Shown here: in pieces, positions 25,965-34,695 of the stretch | Position numbering within the stretch: the first letter of the stretch is position 1 | Layout: each line of letters opens with the position of its first letter | Assembly (NCBI GenBank): GCA_965284645.1 | Contig: OZ260106.1 | Location: 2,976,001-3,040,000 of the forward strand | DNA: 64,000 nucleotides | Reading direction: 5' to 3' | Source of the DNA: JAIBAJ01 sp965284645 | GTDB taxonomy: Bacteria > Bacteroidota > Bacteroidia > JAIBAJ01 | Translations under genes and position numbers: made by a program | The notes under the pieces: model-generated | The model's input: only the letters and a program-made list of their open reading frames with translations | Database searches by the model: none | What the model was told of the DNA's origin: nothing

Positions 25965-26525
25965 CTATCCGTTGAATTGGTTCATGGTCATATTTATTCC
26001 GACCAAGGCAAAGCTTTTTACGGCCTCTGATGCCTTTACCACACGCTCATCTAAGGTTTTTCTTTCTTCTTCGTTCCACTTTCCCAACACATAATCCACC
26101 TGACGTCCTTTTGAAAAGGCATTTCCAACCCCGAATCGAAGGCGAGGGTATTGATCAGTCAACAAAGATGCTTGAATACTTTTCAATCCATTGTGGCCTC
26201 CATCGCTGCCTTTTCCTTTAAGACGGATGGTACCGAATGGCAAGGCTAGGTCGTCTGTAACCACCAATAAATTCTCGACAGGAATGCGTTCGTGGGTTAA
26301 CCAATATTGTATGGCTTTTCCACTGAGATTCATGTAGGTTGAAGGTTTCAAAAGAATCAAGGTTCGACCTTTGATACGAATGCTGGCAATAGAACCGAGG
26401 CGATCTACTGAAAAACGCACCCCTTCGGAGTGGGCCAAATGCTCCACTACATTGAAACCAATATTATGACGGGTGTTTACATATTCATCCCCGATATTTC
26501 CTAAACCTGCTATTAGGTATTTCAT
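25965..26525 (-). CDS. pth: peptidyl-tRNA hydrolase
   Basis: Releases tRNA from prematurely dropped peptidyl-tRNA. Complete family signature: MKYLIAGLGNIGDEYVNTRHNIGF with the catalytic His in RHNIGF, LKPSTYMNLSG, and GSDGGHNGLKSI. The length is 187 residues. The start is placed at the ATG for MKYLIAGLG, the conserved beginning of the family, rather than four codons upstream. It is co-directional with trmH. Confidence 0.96.
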   Translation of the reverse strand: MKYLIAGLGNIGDEYVNTRHNIGFNVVEHLAHSEGVRFSVDRLGSIASIRIKGRTLILLKPSTYMNLSGKAIQYWLTHERIPVENLLVVTDDLALPFGTIRLKGKGSDGGHNGLKSIQASLLTDQYPRLRFGVGNAFSKGRQVDYVLGKWNEEERKTLDERVVKASEAVKSFALVGINMTMNQFNG

Positions 26526-26552
26526 GCTGCAAAGCAAGGAAAAAAAACCGGA

Positions 26553-27767
26553 CTATGGCTTTTTGTTGTCGGACTTTTGAAAGGTATCCAATTCTTGAAA
26601 GTCTTCTTCGGTAAGGTCGAACTTATCAATGGCATCGATATTCAGCGGTTGGACATCCAGGTTGATGCTGCCTACATCCAATTGTCCGAAATCCAAGAGG
26701 TCTTCATCTGAAATATCGGAAGGCAAATCAAGATTCCCTTCTACAGGTTTGGATTTAGGTTTGAATTTAGGCGATTTTCCGAAGCGATAGCCTATGCCCA
26801 AAGTTAAATAAGGAGCTGGTGCCAATTTGGAATCAAAGAATTTACTATCCTGCTTATCGAGTCCGGCTGCAATATCATTCTTCTTATTGACCGGGGTAAT
26901 GGTAATTTTGCGCAAACATACGATTCCGATTTCGGCTGAAAAGTTGAATTTCCCTTTGATATATTGCAAGTAACTAGCACCAACCTTATATTCCCTTCTG
27001 CGGACTACCACTACATCGGAGAGGGTTCCCAAATCTGCCTTTGCATTTCCGAAATTGGTTACTCCACCATTTGGCTGCATAAAGAAACGAATCATGTTTT
27101 GTTTTCCGGGAGTCCAATTCAAATTGGCATTAAAAGGGAAATTTATATTGAGCAATAGTTTAGGAGCCAAGCGCCAGTTGATACCGAAGATCGGTAAGGG
27201 AATGCCTCTTCCTAAGAGAAAGGTATATACCGTTCCAATGCGCAAGGCAAATTTGTTGGAAAGCGAATACCGCCATTGGATATAACCCGTGTAGCGGATA
27301 GTAGGACTGTTTATCGTGATATTATCTTCATTGCAATAGGCAAACAAACCTGTGGTGATGGCCGACTTTTTACCATTGTACCAAAAGTAATTTAAACCTA
27401 AATTGAGGTTGATTAAGGGATGTCCGAAATTCAAGGCATTCGATGTAGTAAGAATCCTGGAAAAAGATCCGCCGAAATTACCACTAAACTGATGGATAAT
27501 AGGCTTTTCAAACTCTTCAACATATTTGAATTTACCCACCAGAGGCATAAAAAAATTGCCACTTAATTGGGAAAAATTAGCTTCGACCTTTGCTTTTTCG
27601 AGTTTTCGGTAGGGTACATAAGTGCCTGAAGCATTTATAGCAGGTTTAAAAACCAAACTGGATGAATAGCGCATAACGGTATCCATGTCGAATTGCCCTT
27701 TACTTACCCATGGCAAGCAAAGGTTCGCTACCAATAAGGCCAAGCAAATCCTTTGGAAATTCTTCAA
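26553..27767 (-). CDS. outer-membrane beta-barrel-like protein with acidic tail
   Basis: A 404-residue protein with a signal peptide (about residues 1-24, ending VSKGQ). The central about 300 residues show barrel-like alternation with many Tyr, Phe and Asn (for example LNFGHPLINLNLGLNYFW and LTLGIGYRFGKSP). The last about 70 residues form an acidic, Asp/Leu-rich tail that seems to be periplasmic or surface. I recognise no family. It stands alone between pth and the response regulator. Confidence 0.7.
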   Translation of the reverse strand: MKNFQRICLALLVANLCLPWVSKGQFDMDTVMRYSSSLVFKPAINASGTYVPYRKLEKAKVEANFSQLSGNFFMPLVGKFKYVEEFEKPIIHQFSGNFGGSFSRILTTSNALNFGHPLINLNLGLNYFWYNGKKSAITTGLFAYCNEDNITINSPTIRYTGYIQWRYSLSNKFALRIGTVYTFLLGRGIPLPIFGINWRLAPKLLLNINFPFNANLNWTPGKQNMIRFFMQPNGGVTNFGNAKADLGTLSDVVVVRRREYKVGASYLQYIKGKFNFSAEIGIVCLRKITITPVNKKNDIAAGLDKQDSKFFDSKLAPAPYLTLGIGYRFGKSPKFKPKSKPVEGNLDLPSDISDEDLLDFGQLDVGSINLDVQPLNIDAIDKFDLTEEDFQELDTFQKSDNKKP

Positions 27768-27789
27768 CTTAAATTATTAGAAACAAAAA

Positions 27790-27824
27790 AAGGGAAATGG
27801 TTTAATCAACTAACCATTTCCCTT
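27790..27824 (-). terminator. hairpin terminator after the response regulator
   Basis: Long perfect 13-bp stem AAGGGAAATGGTT / AACCATTTCCCTT with a nine-base loop and A/T tracts on both sides. It lies just 3' of the minus-strand two-component operon. Confidence 0.85.
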
Positions 27825-27842
27825 AAAAATAATTTTAGGCGT

Positions 27843-28544
27843 TTAACTTTCGATCAGTTTAAATCCTTTTCCGTGAACATTGACTATCTCTACTTTTTTG
27901 TCTTTGGAAAGGTATTTTCTCAATTTGGCAATATACACATCCATGCTACGGGCATTGAAGTAATTATCACTTCCCCAGATTTTATTTAGGGCGTAATTGC
28001 GGTCCATTACATCGTTTTTATTGATGCAAAGCAGGTTCAACAATTCAGATTCTTTGGTCGTGAGTCTTTGCTTATCATCCTTATATTCCAAAATTTGGTG
28101 ATGATGATCGAAAGAATAATCGCCCACTTTAATAGGTTCGTGCACAACCAAGGATGGGGTTTCAGGATTGGTGCGTCTTAAAATCGCTTTAACCCTTAAT
28201 AGCAGTTCTTCCATGCTAAAAGGTTTGGAGATATAATCGTCAGCACCTTTGTTGAAGCCGGTCAAACGGTCCTCTTTCATGGACTTAGCCGTAACGAATA
28301 CAATAGGAACAGTTTTATCGGTTGCTCTAATTTCTTCGGCTAGGGTAAAGCCATCTTTTAAGGGCATCATAACATCCAAAATACAGATGTCGAAATTTCC
28401 TTGAATAAATTTCTCGTAACCTTGTTTGCCATTTGTAGCCAAGGTTGCTTGGAAGCCTTTGGCCTCTAAATACTCCCGAAGTAGATTTCCTAGATTGTGA
28501 TCGTCTTCTACTAAGAGGATGTTTTTGGTTTCTGATTTGCTCAT
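27843..28544 (-). CDS. OmpR-family response regulator (RprY-like)
   Basis: A 233-residue DNA-binding response regulator. The receiver domain (about residues 8-122) has the acidic pair in LLVEDDHNLG, phospho-acceptor Asp57 in ILDVMMPLKDG, Thr in IVFVTAKS, and Lys in YISKPFSMEEL. The C-terminal winged helix (about 140-230) contains LTTKESELLNLL and the recognition helix around ARSMDVYIAKLRKYL. It lies 27 bases downstream of its kinase. The pair looks like RprX/RprY, known from Bacteroides and widespread in the phylum. Confidence 0.93.
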   Translation of the reverse strand: MSKSETKNILLVEDDHNLGNLLREYLEAKGFQATLATNGKQGYEKFIQGNFDICILDVMMPLKDGFTLAEEIRATDKTVPIVFVTAKSMKEDRLTGFNKGADDYISKPFSMEELLLRVKAILRRTNPETPSLVVHEPIKVGDYSFDHHHQILEYKDDKQRLTTKESELLNLLCINKNDVMDRNYALNKIWGSDNYFNARSMDVYIAKLRKYLSKDKKVEIVNVHGKGFKLIES

Positions 28545-28571
28545 TGCTTTAAGGTTTTACAGTGTTGGGTA

Positions 28572-30089
28572 TTAGTTGTTTTCTTCGGGTGAAAAAAGAT
28601 TGTCTTGCGGTAAAAATATTTCAAAGGTACTCCCCTTTCCTACTTCACTTTCAATGTGAATTTCTCCATGGTGCATATCGGTGATCGCTTTAACGTAACT
28701 CAGTCCTAAACCAAATCCTTTCACATCATGCACATTACCAGTAGGAACTCGGTAGAATTTCTCGAAGATGCGTTCCCTGTTCTCCTTCGAAATACCCACT
28801 CCATTATCGGAAACGGAAATGACCAATCCATTGTTTTGGTTTCGGGTTGAAATCACAATCAAAGGATTTTCGATGGTGTATTTTAAGGCATTGTCGATTA
28901 GATTAAAAATAACATTGGTAAGGTGTACCCGATCGGCTAGTAAAGCTTCATGTTCAGCTTTTAAGTCCATCAACAACTCACCGCCTTTCTTTTCCACCAT
29001 CAAACCCATGTTATTTACAACCTTATTAATCAACTGGTTAATATTCAATTCTTCGAGCTTTAGTTTCAATCCATCCTTTTCAATTAATGCTGTTTGAAGC
29101 ACATTTTCCACCAATAGACTAAGGCGTTTGTTCTCGTCATGAATAATACCGATGTAATTAAAAACCTTTTCCTCTGTTTTCTCTACCTCAGGATCATTCA
29201 AGGCTTCACAGGCAAGGGAAATTGTGGAAATAGGCGTTTTGAATTCATGGGTCATATTGCTAATAAAATCGCTACGGATATCAGCCAGTTTTTTCTGTTT
29301 TACTATCGATGAAAGGGTGTAGTAAAATATCCAAAGCATCACCAAAGTAAATAAGGCGGAGGCTATCAACATCACCCAAATATTCTGAAGTTCGTATGCT
29401 GAAAGGTTTTGGAAAACAACTGATAATACCTCTTTAGGCGCAGTTTTGCTTTGTCCGGCTAATTCCTTTTTGAACCGACTGGTTTGCAGGCATTTAATTT
29501 CAGCGGTAGTATCCGAGCGGATGATGATGTTTTGATAATCATCAATTATGGCAAAATAAAAGGGTGCTTGAATTCCGCGTATGGCAAGATCTTCCCGCAA
29601 CATAGAATCGATGATGGCTGAATCGGATTTCATATCCAATTCTTTTTGTTTGACCATAAACTCACTGTAAACGGCCAAGGTAGAGGATGGCTCTGAAGGT
29701 TGAATACTAGGCGAATCGGTTCCGTATTTCTTTTCTCGAGTATGTTTTACAATCTTTCCGGCCGAATCCTTGGTAGATTCCTCAATAATTTTCACCCGCC
29801 ATGTCTCGCCATTGTGTATCGCCGCTTTGTTTAAGGAATCTAAACCGCTGAAAAGTTCATCTTCTCGTTGGCTAAGAATATTCTGAATATCAAAAGATCT
29901 TTCTTTACGAATTGTTTCTACCTGCTTTGCAACTTGGGCCAGCACATCGTTTACATCCCTTGTCAATTGGCTGTTTCGAAGCTCAATGGCATTTTTGATC
30001 CAGTAAATTTCGATAAATATCAGCCCCAGCATGGAAACTCCCATGGCTACAGCAATACGGATGAGGTTTTGGCTATTCAAGGCCGACAA
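28572..30089 (-). CDS. sensor histidine kinase (RprX-like)
   Basis: A 505-residue membrane kinase. The first membrane helix spans about residues 10-33, a periplasmic sensor region follows to about 235, and a second helix lies near 238-260. The H-box is MTHEFKTPIS with phospho-acceptor His281. The ATPase domain shows the N-box (IFNLIDNALKYT), G1 (SDNGVGIS), F-box (FEKFYRV) and G2 (GFGLGLSYVK). It is the first gene of the two-gene operon with the regulator. The periplasmic signal is unknown. Confidence 0.93.
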   Translation of the reverse strand: MSALNSQNLIRIAVAMGVSMLGLIFIEIYWIKNAIELRNSQLTRDVNDVLAQVAKQVETIRKERSFDIQNILSQREDELFSGLDSLNKAAIHNGETWRVKIIEESTKDSAGKIVKHTREKKYGTDSPSIQPSEPSSTLAVYSEFMVKQKELDMKSDSAIIDSMLREDLAIRGIQAPFYFAIIDDYQNIIIRSDTTAEIKCLQTSRFKKELAGQSKTAPKEVLSVVFQNLSAYELQNIWVMLIASALFTLVMLWIFYYTLSSIVKQKKLADIRSDFISNMTHEFKTPISTISLACEALNDPEVEKTEEKVFNYIGIIHDENKRLSLLVENVLQTALIEKDGLKLKLEELNINQLINKVVNNMGLMVEKKGGELLMDLKAEHEALLADRVHLTNVIFNLIDNALKYTIENPLIVISTRNQNNGLVISVSDNGVGISKENRERIFEKFYRVPTGNVHDVKGFGLGLSYVKAITDMHHGEIHIESEVGKGSTFEIFLPQDNLFSPEENN

Positions 30090-30161
30090 AATTATATCGA
30101 GCCTCGATTGTTAAAATGAGATTAACTTATTTTAATCATTGCTATTCGACAAAGGCCAGTT

Positions 30162-31127
30162 TTAGTGCTTCAAAGGCCGCTTTTTGACCATTCCTCCTTT
30201 GGTATCTTTAATGGTATTCATCACCACAAAGGCATTGGGATCCAATTTTTCAATTTCTGCATTCAAACGACTCACTTCCAAACGGGTTATGACAGTATAG
30301 ACAATATCAATATTATCGCGGTGTCCGTGGCTGCCAAATCCTCTTTCACCCTTATAAACCGTAACTCCTCTTCCCAGATCATTAATTATCATTTTCCGAA
30401 TAGCGTCATTGTGGGCTGAAATGATGGTTACACCTGTATATTCTTCAATTCCTTCGATAATGAAATCCATGGTTTTGCTGGCAGCCAGATAAGTCATTAT
30501 AGAATATAAGGCTGATTCTACGGAAAGCAAGTATGCCGCCACAGAAAAAATTAGAACATTGAAGATAATTATGACATCCCCAATGGTGGTGCTAAATTTC
30601 CGACTGATAAAAATCGCCAATACCTCCGTTCCATCAATTACGGCCCCTCCCCTAACTGATAATCCAATTCCTGCACCTAAGAAAAAACCACCAAAAACAG
30701 CCACTAATAGTTTATCCTGGGTGACAACCGGAAAAGAAACAAATCCGGTAACAAGGGCCAAGCCTGTTATCGACATGGCTGTTTTAATGGCAAATTGTCG
30801 ATTTACAACTTTGGACCCAAGCAATATAAAGGGAATATTTAAAACCACCAGCAAAATGGGGAGCGGAATACCTTGTAGTTCATTAATTAAAAGGGCTATT
30901 CCTGTAGCACCCCCATCGATGAAACTACTTGGAAGTAAGAAACTTTCCAAACCAAAGGCGGCAGAAAACACACCTAAAACCATCAATACCAAATCCTTTC
31001 CCAATCGAAACATGGATTTTCGAATAAGGCGGTAGGTTTTTGCCCGCTCAAAGCGCGACATCTGTTCATCCCGGAGGAATTCGCCTTCCAGAAGGAACCA
31101 CAAAATCTTTTTAAAGGTATTGCCCAT
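30162..31127 (-). CDS. YitT-family membrane protein (DUF161/DUF2179)
   Basis: A 321-residue membrane protein with about five to six hydrophobic helices carrying repeated DUF161 motifs (LLPSSFIDGGATGIALL; GAGIGLSVRGGAVIDGTEVLAI). A soluble C-terminal DUF2179 domain (about residues 225-310) contains GRGVTVYKGERGFG. The physiological role is unknown for the family. Its ATG begins one base after the stop codon of the upstream hydrolase, so the two are tightly linked in one transcript. Length is normal for the family with a roughly 30-residue extra N-terminus. Confidence 0.88.
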   Translation of the reverse strand: MGNTFKKILWFLLEGEFLRDEQMSRFERAKTYRLIRKSMFRLGKDLVLMVLGVFSAAFGLESFLLPSSFIDGGATGIALLINELQGIPLPILLVVLNIPFILLGSKVVNRQFAIKTAMSITGLALVTGFVSFPVVTQDKLLVAVFGGFFLGAGIGLSVRGGAVIDGTEVLAIFISRKFSTTIGDVIIIFNVLIFSVAAYLLSVESALYSIMTYLAASKTMDFIIEGIEEYTGVTIISAHNDAIRKMIINDLGRGVTVYKGERGFGSHGHRDNIDIVYTVITRLEVSRLNAEIEKLDPNAFVVMNTIKDTKGGMVKKRPLKH

Positions 31128-32276
31128 TTATTTCGAATCGGTAACCACCCATTTTATAAAACTGCTTCGACCTATTAAATGGATCAAATACAATCCGGGG
31201 TTTAAATTCAAATCCTTAATCTCTGTGCGCTTTCCATGTAAAGGAAAACGACCTACCAATTGGCCGGTTGATTCGTAAATATCAATTGCCTTGGTTTCAA
31301 ATTCAGTTTCTACAGTAAAGTGGTCGTTTCCTGGATTGGGATAAATTTTGATACCGTTCATTTCACTTTCCACAACAGACTGACTGCAATTCGAAAGACT
31401 TGTAAAACCTTGTCCGGCGCTAACAACGGCCGAATACTGGTTCCAGGCCTCCGGAATTTCTTTCAACCAAAACTCCAACCAAGGACGTAAGATAGCCCGG
31501 GTTAATGTCAATTGTTCTTCCCTCGAAATACCATCCGATGGTGGACCAAGCACCCCTTCTCCAAACTCACAGGTAAAACTCTGTGCCGAAAAACGACAAT
31601 GGTAGCCTCCGGTGATGTTCACAAAATACTTACAACCTGATAGTGCAGCATTGTACATGGGTTCTTGGTTGGTATTGGGAGGTGCCACCAAATCATAACT
31701 ACCAGCAATAACCAAAAGAGGTTCAGTAACAGTAGTGCTGCATTGAGCAATAGCCGACGGATTGGTTTCGGCGGCAGCAAAATTGAAAATACAGGTTTCG
31801 TTTGTGGTGTATTGGGCTGCTAATAGACTGGCTCCACCACCCATGCTATGTCCGCCCATGGCCGATTTTCCATTCATTTTGCCGAAAAAGGGAGAACCGG
31901 CACTGGTATTTTGGGCAAGGAAATAATCGACAACAAAGGCCAAATCCTTTCCAAAATCGGTATGGGAAGGTGAAAAAGAACCTTCAGTTTCCAAATTAGC
32001 TACCACATACCCCCATGCCGCCAAGCTATCGTAAATTGGTGCATACGCATCGTAAGTCATTTGGAAACCATGTCCAAAACTCACCAAGGGAAAGGTTCCG
32101 GGAGCCAAATCCTGGTTATCACCAGCCGCAACGGCGGGATAATACAATTCAAGGTCGATGGAACGGTTAGAACGATTGAGGTCGGAAAGTGTTAAAGATC
32201 GATGACCAATTGGAAAATTCTGAGCAATGGAAATGCCTGAATAACAGAACAATAGAAAAGGTAAGAGGTGTTTCAT
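31128..32276 (-). CDS. secreted alpha/beta hydrolase with T9SS sorting domain
   Basis: A protein of about 382 residues with a signal peptide (ending SIAQN) and a chlorophyllase or PET-hydrolase-like alpha/beta fold. The nucleophile elbow is GGHSMGGG, the acid is in IAGSYDLVAPP, and the His in TGGYHCRF. The C-terminal about 70 residues (IKIYPNPGNDHFTVE, ending WVVTDSK) form a typical type A T9SS sorting domain, so the enzyme should be surface-displayed or released. The substrate is unknown; a secreted esterase or lipase is most likely. Start set at ATG 32276 (MKHLLPFL). Confidence 0.86.
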   Translation of the reverse strand: MKHLLPFLLFCYSGISIAQNFPIGHRSLTLSDLNRSNRSIDLELYYPAVAAGDNQDLAPGTFPLVSFGHGFQMTYDAYAPIYDSLAAWGYVVANLETEGSFSPSHTDFGKDLAFVVDYFLAQNTSAGSPFFGKMNGKSAMGGHSMGGGASLLAAQYTTNETCIFNFAAAETNPSAIAQCSTTVTEPLLVIAGSYDLVAPPNTNQEPMYNAALSGCKYFVNITGGYHCRFSAQSFTCEFGEGVLGPPSDGISREEQLTLTRAILRPWLEFWLKEIPEAWNQYSAVVSAGQGFTSLSNCSQSVVESEMNGIKIYPNPGNDHFTVETEFETKAIDIYESTGQLVGRFPLHGKRTEIKDLNLNPGLYLIHLIGRSSFIKWVVTDSK

Positions 32277-32345
32277 GGTAAGTTGCAAGGTAGGTATAAT
32301 TGGAAATTAAAGCATGAAGCTTTGTTAAAAGTAAACTTTCCATTA

Positions 32346-32495
32346 AACCCAGATTACGCATTAGAAATGCATAAACGATTAACCAGTTGTAAATCAATTT
32401 GTATGGCCAAATTGATAACAACTGCTAAATCGGGGTAAACCCAACTAAATCAAGTAGTTCGGATTAATAAATCCTCCTATTGATTAATTTGGGTT
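32346..32495 (+). repeat. AT-rich repeat family 2, copy b, TTAA-flanked
   Basis: The left end is TTAA-ACCCAGATTACGC followed by ATTAGAAAT, the same terminus as the 175-bp elements at 42268 and 52118. The right end is AATTTGGG-TTAA. Shared interior blocks link it to copies at 3416 and 62224. It could be a related element mobilised by the same transposase. Confidence 0.85.
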
Positions 32496-32560
32496 AAAAC
32501 GCCATACTTTGCCTTCAATTATGAAATAGGTTAAATCCCATTTATAGGTCAATACCTCCC

Positions 32561-33151
32561 TTATTTCGTTAAAATCATTGTTTTGGTTTCTATTACACTT
32601 CCGTTTAGTTGGAGGGTATAAAAGTAATTTCCTGCTGCCAAATTTCCTACAACCATATTTTAATCGTCTTATGTAAGACGTGAAGTCGCACTATTACCAA
32701 CAAAGGTATTATTATCTGCAGCGCCACTAACCCCATTTCCGGCATTGTATCCCAAGTGTGTATTGCGACTACCGGTGCTGGATGTACTATAGGCATTTAT
32801 ACCCACATAAATATTGTTGGTGCCAGGATTGGATAATATTCGCGCATTGTTGATCCCATACCAAGAATTGGAGGAAATTGTAGTATTCCCTGCTATATCT
32901 AATAATTGTAATGGGGAGGCAGAACCGATGCCTATGTTACCGTTGGTACCAAGAATGGTCATGCGCTGTGTGTTGCTTGTGATAATATTTAGATTTTGGG
33001 CAGATGTAGAGCCAAAAACTTCACCACCTGTAGTATTGTTTCCTGTAGTTATCCATGGTGTGCCTTGTGAAAAAGCAAAATGAGGCATAATAACGACTGA
33101 AACTGCCAATAATATTAAAGCAGTTAATTTAAGGTTGAAAAAATTTTTCAT
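32561..33151 (-). pseudogene. tail-fibre-like secreted gene with in-frame stops (stub 1)
   Basis: The intact part (33151-32669) encodes a signal peptide, then MTILGTNGNIGIG, a DIAGNTTISSNSWYG block and head-like repeats (NTHLGYNAG, NNTFVGNSA), before stopping at SRLT. Two more codons and another stop follow, after which the same frame continues as NMVVGNLAAGNYFYTLQLNG to a proper end at 32561. That is the terminus of a T9SS sorting domain. The middle of the gene thus seems lost. The first 55 or so residues after MTILG nearly equal those of stub 2 at 34211. Confidence 0.75.
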
Positions 33152-33165
33152 TTTTGAAATAGAAA

Positions 33166-34122
33166 TTAAAGTTTTATAATTTTGAAATTTGTGATTGATT
33201 CATTCGAGATTATCTCCACGTAATAAATACCAGAAGGGACATCCTCCATATTTACTGTTGTTAAATATCCACCATTAATTTTTCGCATCAAAGCATATCG
33301 CTGTCCGAGGTCGGTTTTTATGCCTACATGATTATAAATAGTACAACTCATTTCAAAAGGACTATTAATTTTTAAAATATCGTTTACAGGATTGGGATGC
33401 ACTTTGATATTTGATTTGTTTATTTCATTTAATGAGTTAGCCAAGTCGCAATCATCTAGAGTTTTGCTTAAACATACATCATCAATATAATATATTGAAT
33501 GACATTGAAATACTGAAAATTGAGTCGTATCAGTATGTTCATCATCATAGAAATTCCCCATAATTAGATAAGTATAAGCTGAATCAGCAATAAATGAATC
33601 GATTACCAAAACCCAGCTTACTGTATCAAGAATCGAATAGTTTAGATGAATAATGGAATTATTATCAATTGGTAAAGGACTATTGTAAGAATATGTTAAT
33701 GTTGATAGTTTCATCCCAAAATTATTTGATGAGCAATTTGCACCACCCTGTCCTCCTCGAGCTACATTTAACTTCACACTGAAATAATATTTCTCACCAA
33801 TATTTGTTTTACCATTACTTAGTTGAACTCCAATATATTCTCTGTATTGAGGTGTAAAATACGTTTTAACTCCGGCATAAGCCACCCCAGTAGATGGATA
33901 TTGGTGGCCAAATACATTATTTGGAACAGAAGCAAATGAATCACTACAAACATTGAAATAATCAGGGGACTCCCTAAATGTTTCCCAATGTTCGGCACGA
34001 ATAATTTGCCCAGTTGATTCTGGACACATAACCATATCCTCAAAACTTGGATTCGGCACCAAGTTCTGTGAAAAACCAGCAATAGCAAAACAAAAAAAGA
34101 AAAGAATTAGGAAGTTTTTCAT
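33166..34122 (-). CDS. secreted protein with PNPSFED N-terminus and T9SS sorting domain (copy 2)
   Basis: A 318-residue protein. The signal peptide ends in AGFSQ and is followed by NLVPNPSFEDMVMCPES, a motif that opens many Bacteroidota surface proteins with a carbohydrate-binding-like beta-sandwich. The middle shares the layout of the paralogue at 34696-35628 (RESPDYFN, YREYIGVQL, DTVSWVLVIDSFIADSAY). The C-terminus (VHPNPVNDILKI to TNFKIIKL) is a T9SS domain. Start at ATG 34122. It is followed 14 bases later by stub 1. Confidence 0.83.
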   Translation of the reverse strand: MKNFLILFFFCFAIAGFSQNLVPNPSFEDMVMCPESTGQIIRAEHWETFRESPDYFNVCSDSFASVPNNVFGHQYPSTGVAYAGVKTYFTPQYREYIGVQLSNGKTNIGEKYYFSVKLNVARGGQGGANCSSNNFGMKLSTLTYSYNSPLPIDNNSIIHLNYSILDTVSWVLVIDSFIADSAYTYLIMGNFYDDEHTDTTQFSVFQCHSIYYIDDVCLSKTLDDCDLANSLNEINKSNIKVHPNPVNDILKINSPFEMSCTIYNHVGIKTDLGQRYALMRKINGGYLTTVNMEDVPSGIYYVEIISNESITNFKIIKL

Positions 34123-34264
34123 AGGACAAAGGGTGGATAAATATATCAATTATTTTACATAAGTAATAAAAATAAATTAGCAAAAAAAGTTTTATTCCGA
34201 TTATTTTATTTCAACGATTAACCTTTATCGCCTTCAATTCACTATCTTTATTTACAGTTATCTC
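34120..34264 (-). repeat. 145-bp direct repeat of the tandem array, copy I
   Basis: About 97% identical to 35626-35770 and the same length. It contains the ATG region of the downstream secreted-protein gene, its presumed promoter, and the last about 17 codons of the upstream stub. It marks the unit boundary of a tandem duplication. Confidence 0.88.
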
Positions 34265-34685
34265 AAAAAAATGCACCATCAGTGGCTTTTAGTATAAGGG
34301 AATTTGCCGCTATAGTACTTATACCCACATAAATATTGTTGGTGCCAGGATTGGATAATATGCGAGCATTGTTGATCCCATACCAAGAATTGGAGGAAAT
34401 AGTAGTATTCCCTGCTATATCTAATAATTGTAATGGGTTGGCAGAACCTATCCCTACGTTGCCATTGGTACCTAAAATGGTCATCCTTGTATTTGCACCA
34501 TTGGTTTGGAAGAGAATATTGTTTCCAGTATAGCTGCTTGTTCTAATCCTAAGGGGTTCTGAACTACTACCATCTGTTCCCAAATATGGACTTGTTGCGG
34601 TTATGGTATTACCAGCCTGATCCCATGTTTGAGCATTTGTTGTAAAAAAAGCACTTACAAGAATTAAGAAAATTAAGTTTTTCAT
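34211..34685 (-). pseudogene. tail-fibre-like secreted gene, frame lost at poly-T (stub 2)
   Basis: Signal peptide (MKNLIFLILVSAFF, ending TNAQ), a short middle with MTILGTNGNVGIG and DIAGNTTISSNSWYG, then NSLILKATDGAFF. There the frame meets seven T residues (34265-34271 on the complement) and stops. With six T it would read on as EITVNKDSELKAIKVNR to a natural stop at 34211. Those 17 codons match stub 3. It may be a true pseudogene, a slippage-prone gene, or an assembly indel. Confidence 0.7.
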
Positions 34686-34695
34686 TTTCAAAGTT

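Noticed and set aside
34265..34271. Programmed ribosomal frameshift at the poly-T tract
   Set aside because: No downstream stimulatory hairpin or clear slippery heptamer arrangement was found, and the extension would be only 17 residues. Tract-length variation or sequence error explains it more simply.
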